Source: Glycine soja (lineage: Eukaryota > Streptophyta > Magnoliopsida > Fabales > Fabaceae). Taken from it: DNA of 64,000 nucleotides. The notes under the pieces were generated by a model, which ran no database searches, had not been told where the DNA came from, and worked only from the letters and a program-made list of their open reading frames with translations. The translations under genes and the position numbers were made by a program. This document shows, in pieces, positions 1-12,919 of the stretch; the stretch's first letter is position 1, and each line of letters begins with the position of its first letter. The stretch covers positions 39,793,562 through 39,857,561 of the forward strand of contig NC_041010.1 of the NCBI RefSeq assembly GCF_004193775.1, in the 5' to 3' direction.

Positions 1-2705
1 CATTGATTATGCCTTGAAACATATTAAAAAAACAATTACTACTGAATTTTAATTATTTGGATTTATTTTGTTAACAATTATTGTATTTAGATATATTATA
101 TAAAAAATTATTAAATTTTGCAGAAATTATTTTATATATTTACTTTAATTATACGGTATGAATAATTTTTTCTTTATAAGAAATATTTGTTTTACAATTA
201 TAAAATTTATATATTAAATTTTAATCTGTGCAATTCACACAATAAAATACTAATTATAATAATTTTGACGTTAACTTTATTAAAAATAAAAAGAACCATC
301 GTTTTCCTCAACTGTATTATCATACATGATGCACAATACATAACTTTTTTGTTGTGTGTGTGTGGTGTAAGCAAATCCCTTAATAATATCTTTATTCTTA
401 TGATCTTTAATTACACAACTCCTAAACTTTATAATTTTGCCGCACCCCTGCATTGCGCGTAAATTTGAAGTTGGAAATGTCCAAATTAATTTCTTCCATT
501 AATGGAATTGTGTGGACAAGTAGAAAACATACTTTTCCGTAAGAAAATTTCTTATTTGTCAAGATCAATACAAAATAAAACACAAAAAGTAACGGACCTT
601 TTTCCCTTAAAATCGTAGAAAATGAACATATCCATTGCACGATCCAATATATGGAATGATGACATAGAAAGTAAGGTTTTGCTGCCATAAACTAGAAACA
701 CAGTCTGATCCATAAACATGCATATTAATTAATTCTCCTAGCTTACACCGATGCGCGCAACTAATTGGAAGAAAAAACGGCTTGTTCATAATATAAAAAA
801 GTCCATTTATAAGATAGCGGATCTGCGTTTGCATGAATATATTGTTGTATCTTCATCAATTTAAGACAGTGATTTTTATCCGAAAAAATTTGTTGAAAAC
901 TTCAAATTAATTGATGTCCTAGCTAGCTTTATATGTGATATATCTCTATCTATATATTATCGAGAAACTCTCGTGCGCCCATGCAAAACCGGCCTTTGGT
1001 GGGGGCACACGCATACACACACAGCCTTTTGTGACTTTGACTCATGGCGGTACCAAAAGGTCAAAATTAAATACAAGTTTGCCTCATATTGTAACTGTAT
1101 AGCTACTAAGTGGAGTGGAGGCAAAATAGATGTTGAGTACTTGAAGAAGAGGGCTATGGTTGTATTTATAAATGTGGAATAGTGGCATGTTTATTTAATT
1201 TAATAGTTAAGTGGTGTCATTCTTTGGAGTTTTCTCAGAATGATTTGAGGAAGAGTTTCACATCATTAAATAATTTAGTGATTTCAAAGATTCAATATTC
1301 AACGTGTCTCTTAGGCAGGTGAGTTTGAAGCTCTAGGTGATGTGATTATTGTGGTTGGACAAACAAGTTATTCTTGGGCAAGGTTGTCCATGTGCAATTC
1401 AATTCCGTTCTTGAAAAAAATAGAATCAGCAACAAAGGATCGTCGATCGCCTACATCACTTTGTTGTTTCTACACAAAATCTTTCAAGATTGTGACACTA
1501 GTTAATGCGATGAACTTTGCTTGGGAGCAGTAAGGTCCGATTTCAATCTTGTAGTGTGATCTTGTCTCGTGTTCTTGGTTATTATGTACATTACTGCTAC
1601 GAGATCTGAGAGAAGATTCACACTTATTATTTTCATCATCACATTTATATAATATTAATTGTCATAAAATAATATATGAAAATGGAATCCAACTTATTTT
1701 TTGAATATTCAATCAAATCTTAAACTAGAAATAGATATATCATATATGCACGTAATTGAAGATAGCTAGTGTTCTCTTCTCTTGTCGAATGCAAAACAAA
1801 ACATATGATCACGTTAACTTCTAGAGTCTAAACACAATATACAAAATATCTTTGTCTTATTTTATTGCATTTTATTAATTTCATTCTATTTGCGTGCAAA
1901 CGTCAGCTAATGACATTGGTTAGGGTCGGGTGTTTGTGTCATGTTTAAGATTTGAAGGACAAGCAGTGCTCCACTCAAAATTATTTCGTTGGTCAGAAAA
2001 TTGTATTATTTTTTTGTCCCACATAAAAGCTAGTCACCAAGGCAGCAAATAATTTTTCTAAAAACCATCAATTAAGACTTAAGAGTGCATATGTAGCCTA
2101 ATCCTCGATCTGAAAGCAGATCATGATACGCCTATACTTCATTAATTCTTCAACCACTACTCAAAAAGCAAGTATCATTATTTGCAAAGAAAAAAAAAAT
2201 ATCGGGGTTAATTGCTCTTTTGACAAAAAATTCTAAGGGGGCCTTTATGTTTTCTACTTTGGACGGGAACGACACCTTATTCAGCAGTGATTTTCAACTA
2301 AGTTCTTCAAAACACACGTATGACCACCAACACCAAAAAAATATCAAAATAGGGGGAAAAAGTGAACGATTACCCACCTTTATAATTATAAACATTTTGA
2401 CTTGTGTGGGTGTAAGTAGATATATAAAATAAATAAAACAGAAAGTTGGAAACGTTTTGGCAAGTAGAGACATTTTTCTATCAACAATGGCTTTTCCAAC
2501 TTAAACAGGATGGCCACATGGAAAATGTACAAATAAAAATGTAGCAATGATTGATAATGAACACGAAAAAAGGAAGTAATTAAATATGGATTAAAAGCAG
2601 AAATTAAAAGTTGATATGATTAATTAGGGGTGTATTTCTTTTATCTGAAGTGATAAGGGGACATTATTTTTTTAATTTTTTTTGGCTTAAATACGTAATT
2701 ATTAT
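1..2705. other. Gene-free AT-rich spacer
   Basis: No reading frame here resembles a known protein. The open frames are short, often lack an ATG, and have no splice context. The sequence is AT-rich with scattered A and T runs. A somewhat less AT-rich stretch at about 970-1560 gives no recognisable translation. I see no RNA gene. Confidence 0.6.
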
Positions 2706-4600
2706 TAAACTCAATAGACATACCCTTACCTTGTGTTTGAATCAAGAATTTTAAAATTTCAAGAAATTTAAAATGTTTAGAATTTGAATTGTTTTGATTT
2801 TAATTTTCTTCATTTTTCAAATGCTTTATTTGGATAAATTAATTCAAATTTCTTTAATTTTTAAATCCTTTGTTTGGATAGGGCAATTCAATTTTCTCCA
2901 TATGCAAAATTTCAATTTTATATTTTAAATAGATAACATTTTAATATTAAACTTTATAGAAAATGAACACAATCTAATTTTAAAATATTAATTAAAATAT
3001 ATTTTCAATTTTTAATAATTTATAAATATAAAATATTAATAATTTTAACTAGGGTTGTTTTGTCTGACCATAACTAGTGATGCTTTTAAACTCATATCAA
3101 TTAAGGCTATTTTTCAATCAACATCAAATAGGATTTTTTTTGTCAAAGTATACCAAAAATATTTGTTAGCTGACATCAGTCAGGGCTATTTTTTGGCTAA
3201 CGTTGGTTGAGTCTATTTTTCAGCCGACGTTGGCTAGATTTTTTTTACCAACGTCGGCTAGGGTTTGTTTGGCCAATATCGGCTAGGATCTTTTTGAACG
3301 ACATTGACCAAGGCTATTTTTAGCCAACGTCGGCCTAAAAAATCCTAGCAGGTGTTGACAAAAAAATCTACCAAATATCGACTAAAAAATAGCTTGATTG
3401 ATGCCGACTAATAGAACCTACCCAATGTCGACCCAAAAATATCATTGGTCAACGTTGGCTGAAAAATTCATAGTTGAAGTTGGCTAAAAAATAGCCCTGA
3501 CAAATATTGGATAAAAAACCCTACCCAACATCGGCTATAAAATAACCTTGGCTGATGTTGGCTAAAAAATAGTTCTGACCGATGTTGATGGAAAAAACTC
3601 TAATGGATGTCGACTGTAAGGACCTAGTCGATTGCAACTAAAAATAGTCATGTCCGATGTCGGTCAAAAATATCTAGCTGGTGTTAGCAGAAAAAACCCT
3701 AGCCAACATCAACCAAAAAAACTAGCTAATGTGATTAAGAAATAGCTCTGACTTATGTCAGCCAGAAAACCCTAGTCGATGTCAATAAAAAAATCCTAAC
3801 CGACGTCGGTTAAGAAAATCTAGTTGACATCAGTCAAAACACCCTAGCTAACATCGGCTAAAAAATAACCTTAGCCGATATTGACTAAAAAATAGCTTTG
3901 GCTAATGTTGGCTGGAAAAATCTAGCTGACGTCGGTTGAAAAACCCTAACATGTGTTTACTCAAAAGTTAGTTATGACTGATGTGAGTAGAAAAAATCTA
4001 GCCAATGTTGGTCAAAAAAATCATTGGTCAACATCAACTGAAAAAACCTAGATGACAACGGCAAAAAAAATCTTTGGTCGACATTAGCAAAAATTTCCTA
4101 TGACAGAAAATAACCCTAACCAACATCATCTAAAAAAAATCTTAGCCAATATCAACAAAAAATAGCTTTGGTTGACATCATACAAAAAAAATTTGACAGA
4201 AAAAACTTCGGCCAATGTAAGTGAAAAACAACTTATGTTGATATCGACCGTAAAAATTTTAGTTATCCGTAGTTGTGAGTGTTGAGCAAGAAAGAGTCGT
4301 GAACAAGAACGTGAGTTAGAATGAACATCTCCAAAAAAAGAATTTCAAATTCTATATTTTTTGAGAGAATTTAAAATTCTACTGTTTTAGTCAATCAAAA
4401 TGATTCATAAAAATACCAAAAATTAAATCTTCTTTCAAATATTCTATCCAAACAAGCTATTTTATCACGAATCATCTTAAATTCCTTAAAAAAATAATTC
4501 CCCTTTGTTATTTTTTTATACTTATATCATTTGTTATTAAGTAATTGTTTATTAATTTTATACTTTTATATATATACTCAATAGACATGCCCTTAAAGTT
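2706..4600. repeat. Candidate foldback-like element with internal degenerate array
   Basis: A near-identical 20-base sequence, ACTCAATAGACATRCCCTTA, occurs in the same orientation at 2709-2728 and 4576-4595. Inside these copies, the left flank (about 2740-2920) and the reverse complement of the right flank (about 4330-4500) share AT-rich text, including TTTGTTTGGATAG-like words. The core is the degenerate tandem array annotated separately. This fits an inserted non-autonomous element with imperfect inverted arms. I could not fix exact termini, and direct repeats of about 20 bases are too long for a usual target-site duplication, so the class is open. Confidence 0.4.
3060..4260. repeat. Degenerate tandem array built on GCCGACGTCGGCTAAAAAA
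   Basis: Units of about 20-35 bases repeat many times. Each has a partly palindromic GCCGACGTCGGC-like core and an A-run linker of the type CTAAAAAATAG or AAAAAACCCTAG. From about 3060 to 3330 the units are in the T-rich orientation, and from about 3330 to 4260 in the A-rich orientation, so the array changes direction once. Units differ from each other at many positions, often by transitions inside CG dinucleotides, which suggests age and methylation decay. No protein is encoded. Confidence 0.7.
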
Positions 4601-6748
4601 TAAAATAATTTTTGATTAATTTACCGTGTAAAAACTTTTGTATTGACTACTTACCGGGCACTATCAACTACTAATAAATTAACAAAAAGAAAGTTAGAAA
4701 AGCATGGCACCGAGGGAAAAAAACGCCTATTGTACGTATCCATTAATTCAACCTCTGAGAGTGGAGATTGACAACAATTTGCACCAAGCTTGACCCCAAA
4801 AATAATTCCTTTCTACGAGATTATGAGTGATCCGTACCAGAAAGCCATGCGTAATTTTCTTATTCTCAATGGCCACTTTTGACCGTGTTACGGTTTAATG
4901 CACCCCGGCCAGCTCCGTTTACTTATGCAAACAAACAATAATACAGTTCAATGAAACGCGTTTATTTCAATATTCATTCACTTAAAACTCAAGCTTGTAC
5001 TCAATGAGGTTGTGGATTTATCTAAAAAAAATTAAAAGGAGCTTCTCATTTTTAAACTAGCTAGATATTTCGAAAAAGCTATTGTGACTCAGGTAATTGT
5101 GGTTTCTTTGAATTATATGTTGGGTACGTAGTTTGGGCTTTTGTCAAAAGTAGGTTATGAAATCTCGGTCTTCTCAGTAAGATCCTTTTATTCTTTCTTA
5201 CCCAAGTTCTCGTTAAGATTCAAATTACTTCTTTGATAATACTATTGGGGATCTTTCTGAAGTCTTGGAAATGTATAACACCTCTTACGGTATTTGTTAG
5301 TGACTGTTGTTGGATAAATTACCAAATTAACTGGATGTGTAAAATATCTGAACTGAATCAAACTGTTTCAAAATCAAAATGAGCATAATCAGATAAACCA
5401 ACCGTTTTGAGAAAAATTGAACCATAAAGCAGTGTAAAAAGGAAATTTAGACCGAACCAAAAAGAAATCCGATTCATTTTGAGAAAAAAAAAAAAAACCA
5501 AACTGATTACAAACTATTTTATGAAAATGGTTTGATTTCAACTGAACCATAAAACGGTTCAGTTCGGTATTTTTGAGAAATTCAAAACATACATAGGCGT
5601 GAAAAAGAAAATAAAAAAACTGAATCAAACCGGATCAAATAAAAAAAATCTGATATGAAATAACATAATTAAATTTGATCAGAACCGTTCTTTTGAGTTT
5701 TTTACAATTGATGGATTCAATCATATTCCATTCCCGAGTCTGGTTCAGAGCTAAGGTTCATAATTCAAGTGTCTTGTCATTGGACTGGTGCAATAACCCT
5801 CTGATAGTTCTGCGGATTGGATTAAAATTATTTTGAGATGAAAAGTTAATATTTGTAGTGACTGACTGACTGTTATGTTGTCTTGTGCAAACTGCAAAGT
5901 GCTCTGTTATTCTATACATTCTGTTTGCTTTTAGCATTTTATTACTATTTTTATAAGGGTGAAACATTATTATATTTAACTTAGCTAGGTTCTTTTTTTT
6001 ATGTTTAAACTAATATATTCATGAAGCCCATACAAAACCCACGTGACCCAAGCGGTGATCATGCACATGCAGTTGTAATTTAGTTAGCTTTTAATTTGTT
6101 GCAGTTGGCATGTTAGAATTAGTTGCACCTCTTGTACCTAGCCATCGTCTTATCCATCTGATCCGCAATGTATATACATTCAAAGTAGTAACAGCACTTG
6201 TGTATTTTAATTGAAGTCAGAGTAATACTAACCTTCATTCTCAGCCATATCTCTTATTTGTGAAAAAACTAGATCACGTGGAGTAAATTAACTAGCTAGA
6301 TACATACGCTCAAATTACATAATTTGGATTATCTCATGAAGGTTTATAAATATAGTTCAAGTCTCTTGATATATGTTTTAAAAAACTTTAACCGCAACCC
6401 AAGCATCCTAATTATACAAGCAGAGACATATATTCTCATATATTTAGTAACAATAATTCACTCGAATTACAAGTCGTAAGATATGGCATATATATAACAC
6501 ATACAATATTGTAGAATGACATGGGTAATTTTTGGGATCTTCTGCATCAAATGAAATTGAGCTAGCATACACGTAGCTACGTACATACGTGAACTTATTT
6601 GTGGTACAGAACATATTAGCTAGAAAAAGGAAACAAATTTAACAATAGCAAACCATAACTGTAAAAATGAAACACTAATGATTACTATGATCATCACAAA
6701 TCTGGAATTATTGAACGTACGTAATTAACTCCTTAGTTGATTGATTTT
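4601..6748. other. Gene-free spacer with a repeat-like patch
   Basis: No gene recognised. Between about 5340 and 5720 words such as GAACCAAAC, ACTGAACCATAAAACGG and GGTTCAGTTCGG recur in both orientations, which looks like an old dispersed repeat. The 6000-6740 part is AT-rich and lies downstream of the glycine-rich protein gene, so its right edge should hold that gene's 3' UTR. Confidence 0.5.
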
Positions 6749-7261
6749 TCAAGGCTTTTTGGCTTCAACATGCTTGAAACCACCAATGACACCACCAACA
6801 CCACCTATAGCACCTACACCACCACCAATGCCTTTGTAAATGCCTCCTCCAATTCCAATTCCTTTGTAAATGCCTCCTCCAATTCCTATTCCTTTGTAAA
6901 TGCCTCCACCAATTCCACCACCTAGACCACTTCCTCCTCCATAACCACCACCAAGACCACTACCACCTCCAAGTCCTCCAACTCCACCACCTCCTGCTCC
7001 TCCTCCATATCCACCACCTAAACCACTATCACCACCAGCTCCTCCTCCATAGCCACCTCCTAAACCACCACCACCTCCACCAGCACCGCCAATGCCGCCA
7101 ATGCCACCAACACCACCAATGGACCCTCCATCTAAGCACGATTCTGGCTTCTTCACCTCTTCCTTTGATTTTTTCTCCAAGTTCCTTGCATCAACATATT
7201 GGGACATTCCCAGCACCAAACATACTCCCAAAACAACTACTGAAATGAACTTTCTCTCCAT
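6749..7261 (-). CDS. Secreted glycine-rich protein
   Basis: Single-exon gene of 170 residues. The start is the ATG at 7261. The open frame runs about 25 codons further upstream but without a better ATG, and only the 7261 start places a signal peptide at the N terminus: MERK, then a hydrophobic core VVVLGVCLVLGM, with likely cleavage after YVDA at residue 25. A short charged segment (RNLEKKSKEEVKKPE) and one cysteine follow, then about 110 residues dominated by GGG, GGYGGG and GLGGG blocks. Near the C terminus are three repeats of GGGIYKGIG type and a basic tail ending EAKKP. This is the layout of plant cell-wall or extracellular glycine-rich proteins. The specific role cannot be read from sequence. 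The G-rich repeats make length variation between alleles likely. Confidence 0.85.
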   Translation of the reverse strand: MERKFISVVVLGVCLVLGMSQYVDARNLEKKSKEEVKKPESCLDGGSIGGVGGIGGIGGAGGGGGGLGGGYGGGAGGDSGLGGGYGGGAGGGGVGGLGGGSGLGGGYGGGSGLGGGIGGGIYKGIGIGGGIYKGIGIGGGIYKGIGGGVGAIGGVGGVIGGFKHVEAKKP

Positions 7262-7378
7262 CACTGATCTTATTCTAATCTTTAAGACTTTAACTACTAC
7301 TGTGTGTATATATGTGGCTATAGTAATTGTATACACACCTCACTAGGACTTTCTCCCTCTGTTCTTTTGCACCTTATA

Positions 7379-7411
7379 TGCATGCATTTATATAGTTCTC
7401 GCTTGCATGCG
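7379..7411 (-). promoter_or_regulatory. TATA box flanked by RY-type CATGCA motifs
   Basis: On the minus strand, CTATATAAA lies at about 7387-7395, some 130 bases upstream of the glycine-rich protein ATG, a plausible TATA position. It is flanked on both sides by palindromic GCATGC/ATGCAT text (7379-7387 and 7404-7410), matching the RY element core CATGCA bound by B3-domain factors. The function is inferred from motif and position only. Confidence 0.5.
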
Positions 7412-10314
7412 AATAAATGATAATCTTTATTTCAAAATGCAAAAGACGAAAAGTATTTAATGTGCAGTTGGAGGGTTAGGAGAGAGATGTTTATTGCAAC
7501 CTCACAAGTTACCTTCCCTCACAGTAATAGTCCAGCTCTACTACATGCCAGTAACGTGACGTTTCCATTCGCATTCATGATTGGCCATTGCATGCCCACA
7601 CTTGTATTTTGTCTCCATCGAGAATTTGTTTTTGTAACTTATTCTATACTCTATCACACTTTTTTTTTGTTAATTAAAATTACGAAATCATATTTAAATT
7701 TTAGGCAAATTATCCTTGGAGATTTCATGAGTGTCTACACCTTGAAAAATAGCAAGTATATAGAGGTATCAAAATGAGTTGTTTTACTCAACAGGTCAAG
7801 GTGTAAAAAGCAGGTCGAACAGAGATCAAGCTAAATTCTTTATGGACTACATATTCAATGGCTCGATGGACTGAGCCAAATTGCCACACTTTATTTTTTT
7901 GTCCAATTAGATTAGTAATTTTTGTGCTTATACTTCATGCATGTGCCCGGCTTTATCTGTCTACCTCATTCGTTCGAGCCAAATTGGTCTGGTTCTTTTA
8001 GGCCTAACTTGTTAGTGCTTGATCTAGAACCTAGGTTAAGGAAACAATTTATTTAAAAATAAAAAATTAGTGATTATTATCATGAAAGGAAGAAGATATT
8101 AAGAGCGTAGATTCAAATATATGAAATTAAGAGGAAACAAGTTATACACATTTAAGATATTTATATGTAAATTTTGATTGAACAAATTTTTCCAACTCTA
8201 ATAAGAAGAGATGGGATAAAAATGATTGACATGATAATTAGTGATGGTCCAACTATCTTTATCTTAACTAGGATTTATTAAATAAAACGTGAGAATCTTG
8301 TGATTTAATGATTTCATATAGGTTGTTTTGGTCTAGATATTATTGGCATTTTTCACATGTAACAATTATGATTGAGCTGAATATCATTGTGGGTTATAAT
8401 TTTTTATTTGAATATTCAACAAAGTTACATATTTAAAACTCTATCCCCTAATGTTGGAACACTCAGATCAGTGATAATTTCAAACAAATTCTAAGAAATA
8501 TCAAAGAATTTACTTAAAAACGAAACATGAAAGAGGGAACAAAGTTCTTGTTCGTTATGCAGTCATAAATTCCATAGTAAAGTACCTCTGGCAGTCTGGC
8601 AAGCGGTCCATCACTTGATTTGCATGAGATACACCAGAATTCAGAAAGAGTGAGCATATTGGCATAATATTGGGTAATGCTATTATAGAATATTGGAATT
8701 ATTTTGTTGGGGTGGTGTCACACTGGCACCCATTTATTGGTGGTAGATGGTGATGGGGTAATGAATATGGACCATGTGGATTAATTCTTAGATATTTGGC
8801 TAGTAAAACAAGAGTATATGTACAATTTAATTAATCACTTTAATAGCAGTCTTAATTTGAGTACATACTCACTGGAAGAAGCATAATTAATTGAGTTAGA
8901 GGCAGGCTTCTCGCAACTAATTTAAAACAAGCTATAAATGTAATAGCAGGACCAGTCTGTATCATCTGCTTGGACAATTATGCTGTGTGGCTACAGTGTC
9001 GCGTGCATATCTGTTAGTGCGAAACTTCAAGTTGAAGATAAAACAGAAAAGGAAACAAAATCTGGATACAAATAATTTATATTCATTCACGTATATACAC
9101 TGTTACCTACTGTGTCGGCTCACTGTTAGAAATGATATTAAAACCTCATTCTCACCGTGTTGTTATAAAAAAAAAATATACACACTTTGTTCTTTTCTGA
9201 TAGAATACACACATTACACACAACGGTTCTTCTGCTTTGAGAACAAATATCAATCTTTTTTATTATATTCGAATTCCACAAGTTCGAAATTTATTTGCTT
9301 AGAAAAAAAATCAAATCATAGAATTATGAGCTTCTGTTCCGTAACTTACAAATCAGTTACCTAATTGTTTTGACCACGTAAACTTTTTATTCTTATATGT
9401 GTCAGTTTATGTTTACTTTATTATTGCTCTATGTTTATAGTTTTGGTCATGTTCTCTCTTTTATAGTGGGTAGGTAGTGTTTGGTTTGCATGCATATTTC
9501 AAGTTACCTTACTATTTTGGCCAAAGGTAAACTAAAGAATTTCGAAAGGGAACGTAGTATCTTAAAACATACCATGATAATTAAATACTCTTAGGTTTTG
9601 TTGTGTTTGTAGCTAGGTAGAGTAGAGAAGGTTTTATTTCTTCTTTTCCTTTTAAAACTAAGAAATAGTGTGGCAGAGAGTGAACATATTCGTTTCGCAA
9701 TGGTTTTGATAATTCTAGTTTATTCAGGTAATTAAGTTAAATGAGCTTAAGTGTCCTAGCACATTAATTTGGCTCAACACACTTCTCAACTCTTTCGAAA
9801 AAAATATATATTTTAGTTTTGAATGGGCAAATATTAGTGTTTTGATTCGTTCACCATGTTTTAACAAATGTTGAAAACTTTAGGAGTTAAAATTGTAATT
9901 AATTTTGCCTTTTACGTAAGTAACCTTCGTTTTTCTTTTTCTTTTTTAAAAATGATTTTTAATGCGAAGAGTTTCATGTGGTCCTCTGTCTCTCTTGTTA
10001 ACAAACACATGCAATGGCATGAACCAATGATATGACATGATCGTCGTTAAATGGCATTGTAGGGTAGGGAAAAGGAGGAAAAATAGTTTGTTCTCTTATT
10101 CTTAAGGAAAATGATATAGGTATTATGAGAAATTCAGAAAAATTTCTTTGTAGAAACAAAAATAATTTATAATATTTTTATAAAAAAAATATCACAAATT
10201 TTTTACTAAATACATAATATTATGAAAAAAGAATAATTTAAAATATTTAAGTTTATATAAATTGCAATTGTCTTTTATAATTTTCATTGAAAATATTCTA
10301 TGATTATTTCATTG

Positions 10315-10318
<4 letters not shown>
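7412..10318. other. Gene-free spacer upstream of the glycine-rich gene
   Basis: Apart from the promoter of the glycine-rich gene at its left edge, I see no coding sequence, RNA gene or clear mobile element. The longest open frame (about 8987-9364, plus strand) has no recognisable domain and is low-complexity. Confidence 0.5.

Positions 10319-10351
<33 letters not shown>
10319..10351. repeat. (TA)n microsatellite
   Basis: A perfect run of about 16 TA units. It is the left member of a pair of AT microsatellites that bracket an AT-rich inverted-repeat segment. Confidence 0.95.
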
Positions 10352-10354
<3 letters not shown>

Positions 10355-10569
10355 CAAACAATTATTCGATCATTTATTTTCTCTCATGTGATTGTGTATT
10401 TTATTTTTTACAAAATTAATTTTTAAGAGACATCTAAAGTGACAGATTCTCTTAATTTCTTGTTTGAAAATTGAAATAAAATCACTCTAATGAAAAGTGT
10501 ATTGTAAGTTACTAAATGAACTTATATGCTCAATTGGATGTGTATAAGAGGAGTTCGAGCGTTAAAAAT

Positions 10570-10930
10570 TGTGTTATTATTTTTTTTCTCTAACTTTTTA
10601 GTTTCATTTTAGTCCTTTATTTTTAAAAGATTCAATTTGATCCCTTAATTTATATATTAGGTTCAACTTAATCCCTTTATTTTTAAAATTTCTAATTAGG
10701 TATTTATTTTTTAAAATGAATTTAATTTAGTCTCATTTTTTTTAGAATACTCAAAAATGAAAGATGATAGAAGAAAAATGAAATTAAATTGAACTTAAAA
10801 AATAAAGAAACTAATTGAACCTTTTAAAATCAAATGAAATAAATTAAACCTAAAAAATAAATTGGAGGATCAAAATAATAATTAAATCTAAAAATTAAAA
10901 TAATAAAATTAAAATTAATATCAATTAAAT
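10570..10930. repeat. Imperfect AT-rich inverted repeat, MITE-like
   Basis: The left half carries phrases such as TTTTAGTCCTTTATTTTTAA and TTCAATTTGATCCC. The right half carries their approximate reverse complements (GGATCAAAATAATAATTAAA, TTGAACTTAAAAAATAAAG). The two halves could form a long imperfect hairpin. No clean terminal repeat or target duplication was found. Confidence 0.4.
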
Positions 10931-10998
10931 TTTCTCTTTTTTATTTTTTTATAAAAATTATCTTATAAAGAGGATATCTATTTTTTATAGGAATAATT

Positions 10999-11002
<4 letters not shown>

Positions 11003-11036
<34 letters not shown>
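11003..11036. repeat. (AT)n microsatellite
   Basis: A perfect run of about 17 AT units on the right side of the inverted-repeat segment. Confidence 0.95.
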
Positions 11037-11039
<3 letters not shown>

Positions 11040-12919
11040 GTAAAAAAAATAGTGGGAGCAATTTCCCCACAAGCTATAACAATCCGTCCCTGTATAGGTA
11101 GACACGTGAAGTCTTCTTGACACTTATGCTCAGAGAAATATGGTGAATAAAATAAATAAATAAATAAAAATAGATAAGAAATATAGTAGGAATAAAGAGT
11201 GTTTGATTGAAGATATGAGAAAAGAGATAAAAAGATAAGTAAAAATAAATAAAAAATAATACAATGAATCTAAATATTTTACAATTAATTCTACTCTAAA
11301 TCTTTTCCACCAAACAAACAAAATATATTATATCTATTACTCCTCTTTTTTCAATTTTTTCTCCACCAAACAAAACATTTTTTTTTAGAGAAACAAAACA
11401 TTTAAAAAGATAAACAAAGACAAGGAAATTTAAGAAATAAGTAATAATAAAGCAATAAATAATATGATGTGATCAGATGAAATATCTGGATAAAAAAATA
11501 TAATAACAATTCAAATCTCAAAGTAAATAAAACGAGTGAACATTTAAGCGGAGTTTTTTTTTAGAGATTTATTATCTTTAAATCTTTAAAATATTATTTA
11601 TATTTAAAAATATAATCAATTTGTTTTGATTTATTTTAGGATTTTTTTTAAGATTAGAATAATAATAGTGTTTCAATTTTGTATTACAATTTGTTTTTAT
11701 ATATAAAGTCAAGAAATAAAAAAGCTTAAGGTGTTTTATCTAAGATTTTGTGGATGTATAAAATGTTATCAAACTCATTAGAGTTTCATAAATTCGACTT
11801 GTGAATTCAACTCGTAAATTGATAAAAGTGTATTTCATATAAAAATAATAACAAATTATTTATAAATATCATATTGATTAAACATTTCAATAATATAATA
11901 AAATAAAATAATAAATCATAAATTTTATAATACTTAAACAATCAAGTCTAGTAATGTATCACTATTAGATAATAGATGTTAGTGGTAGATAATTTCCATT
12001 AAAGATTTGATGTTATTAAAGGTGGGAATTTTTTTATTTAAAAACAACATACTAATTTTGTTGATGTGCTGATTGGTAAACTTGATAGTTAAAGGTTTAT
12101 GAAGTTCGTATAGAATTTATAAAAAAAAAATTACATATGAGTCAATTTATAGGTAAGTAAACTCATAAAATTATAAAAATTAATAAATTATCTCCAGAGT
12201 TTAATAAATATGGGTAATTAAGAATTTTCCCAACAATTAATGAAGTATTTAAAGAATTCTTAAACATCCTCTGCACGCAGTCTACACTGCAACCCGATTC
12301 CACACAGGAGCCCCAATTCATCAGAAGTATCACCCACCATGCAAAGTTTCGAACCATCACAAACTCCAAATAGTACACATGCATGACGCAACGCATCTCC
12401 ACAATGCTATATGTCACATCATTTCAAATCATAATGGAGAAGAGATCAAAAGGAATTCAGGAAGAATACCAATAATGGACAGGAAGAAGAGACGACATTA
12501 TGTTGATTAGTTTGAGGGTTATTTGGGTATTTTTTGACAATAGATTTAACTATTTTTTTGGTAGATTCTGTTATCTTATATTCCTCTTTAGATTTTTTAT
12601 ATATATTTTTAATAATAAATTTTATTTTGAGATCTTAAATTATTTTTTATAAATTTTACTCGAGATTCATTTTCTAATATTTATTTATAAATTATTTTAA
12701 AACAATAAAAAATAATTAATTATATATTTGTGTTTAATTTCAAAAAAATTATAAGGAAAATATAAAATTTATTAATAATTAAAATATTTATCTATCATTA
12801 TAATTTAAACTTATGATAATACATAAAATTGATAAAAAAAAATACAAACATCAATATTAAGCAACAAAAATTAAATTTTATCATTATTGTGATAGAAACG
12901 TTTCCCAACTATACTTTAT
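11037..12919. other. Gene-free AT-rich spacer
   Basis: Very AT-rich. A less biased patch at about 12250-12430 (minus strand) can be read as open in more than one frame but matches no family I recognise and has no splice or start context. It may be a gene or transposon fragment. Confidence 0.45.

Noticed and set aside
6737..6925. Plus-strand frame rich in Asn/Ser/Thr repeats
   Set aside because: It is the reverse reading of the glycine-rich protein repeats on the minus strand.
8987..9364. Plus-strand frame of 125 codons
   Set aside because: Low-complexity Lys/Phe/Tyr/Ser composition from AT-rich DNA, and it does not begin with ATG.
12163..12417. Minus-strand frame of 84 codons with balanced composition
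   Set aside because: Two frames read equally well and neither matches a known family. Without splice or start evidence I cannot call it a gene.
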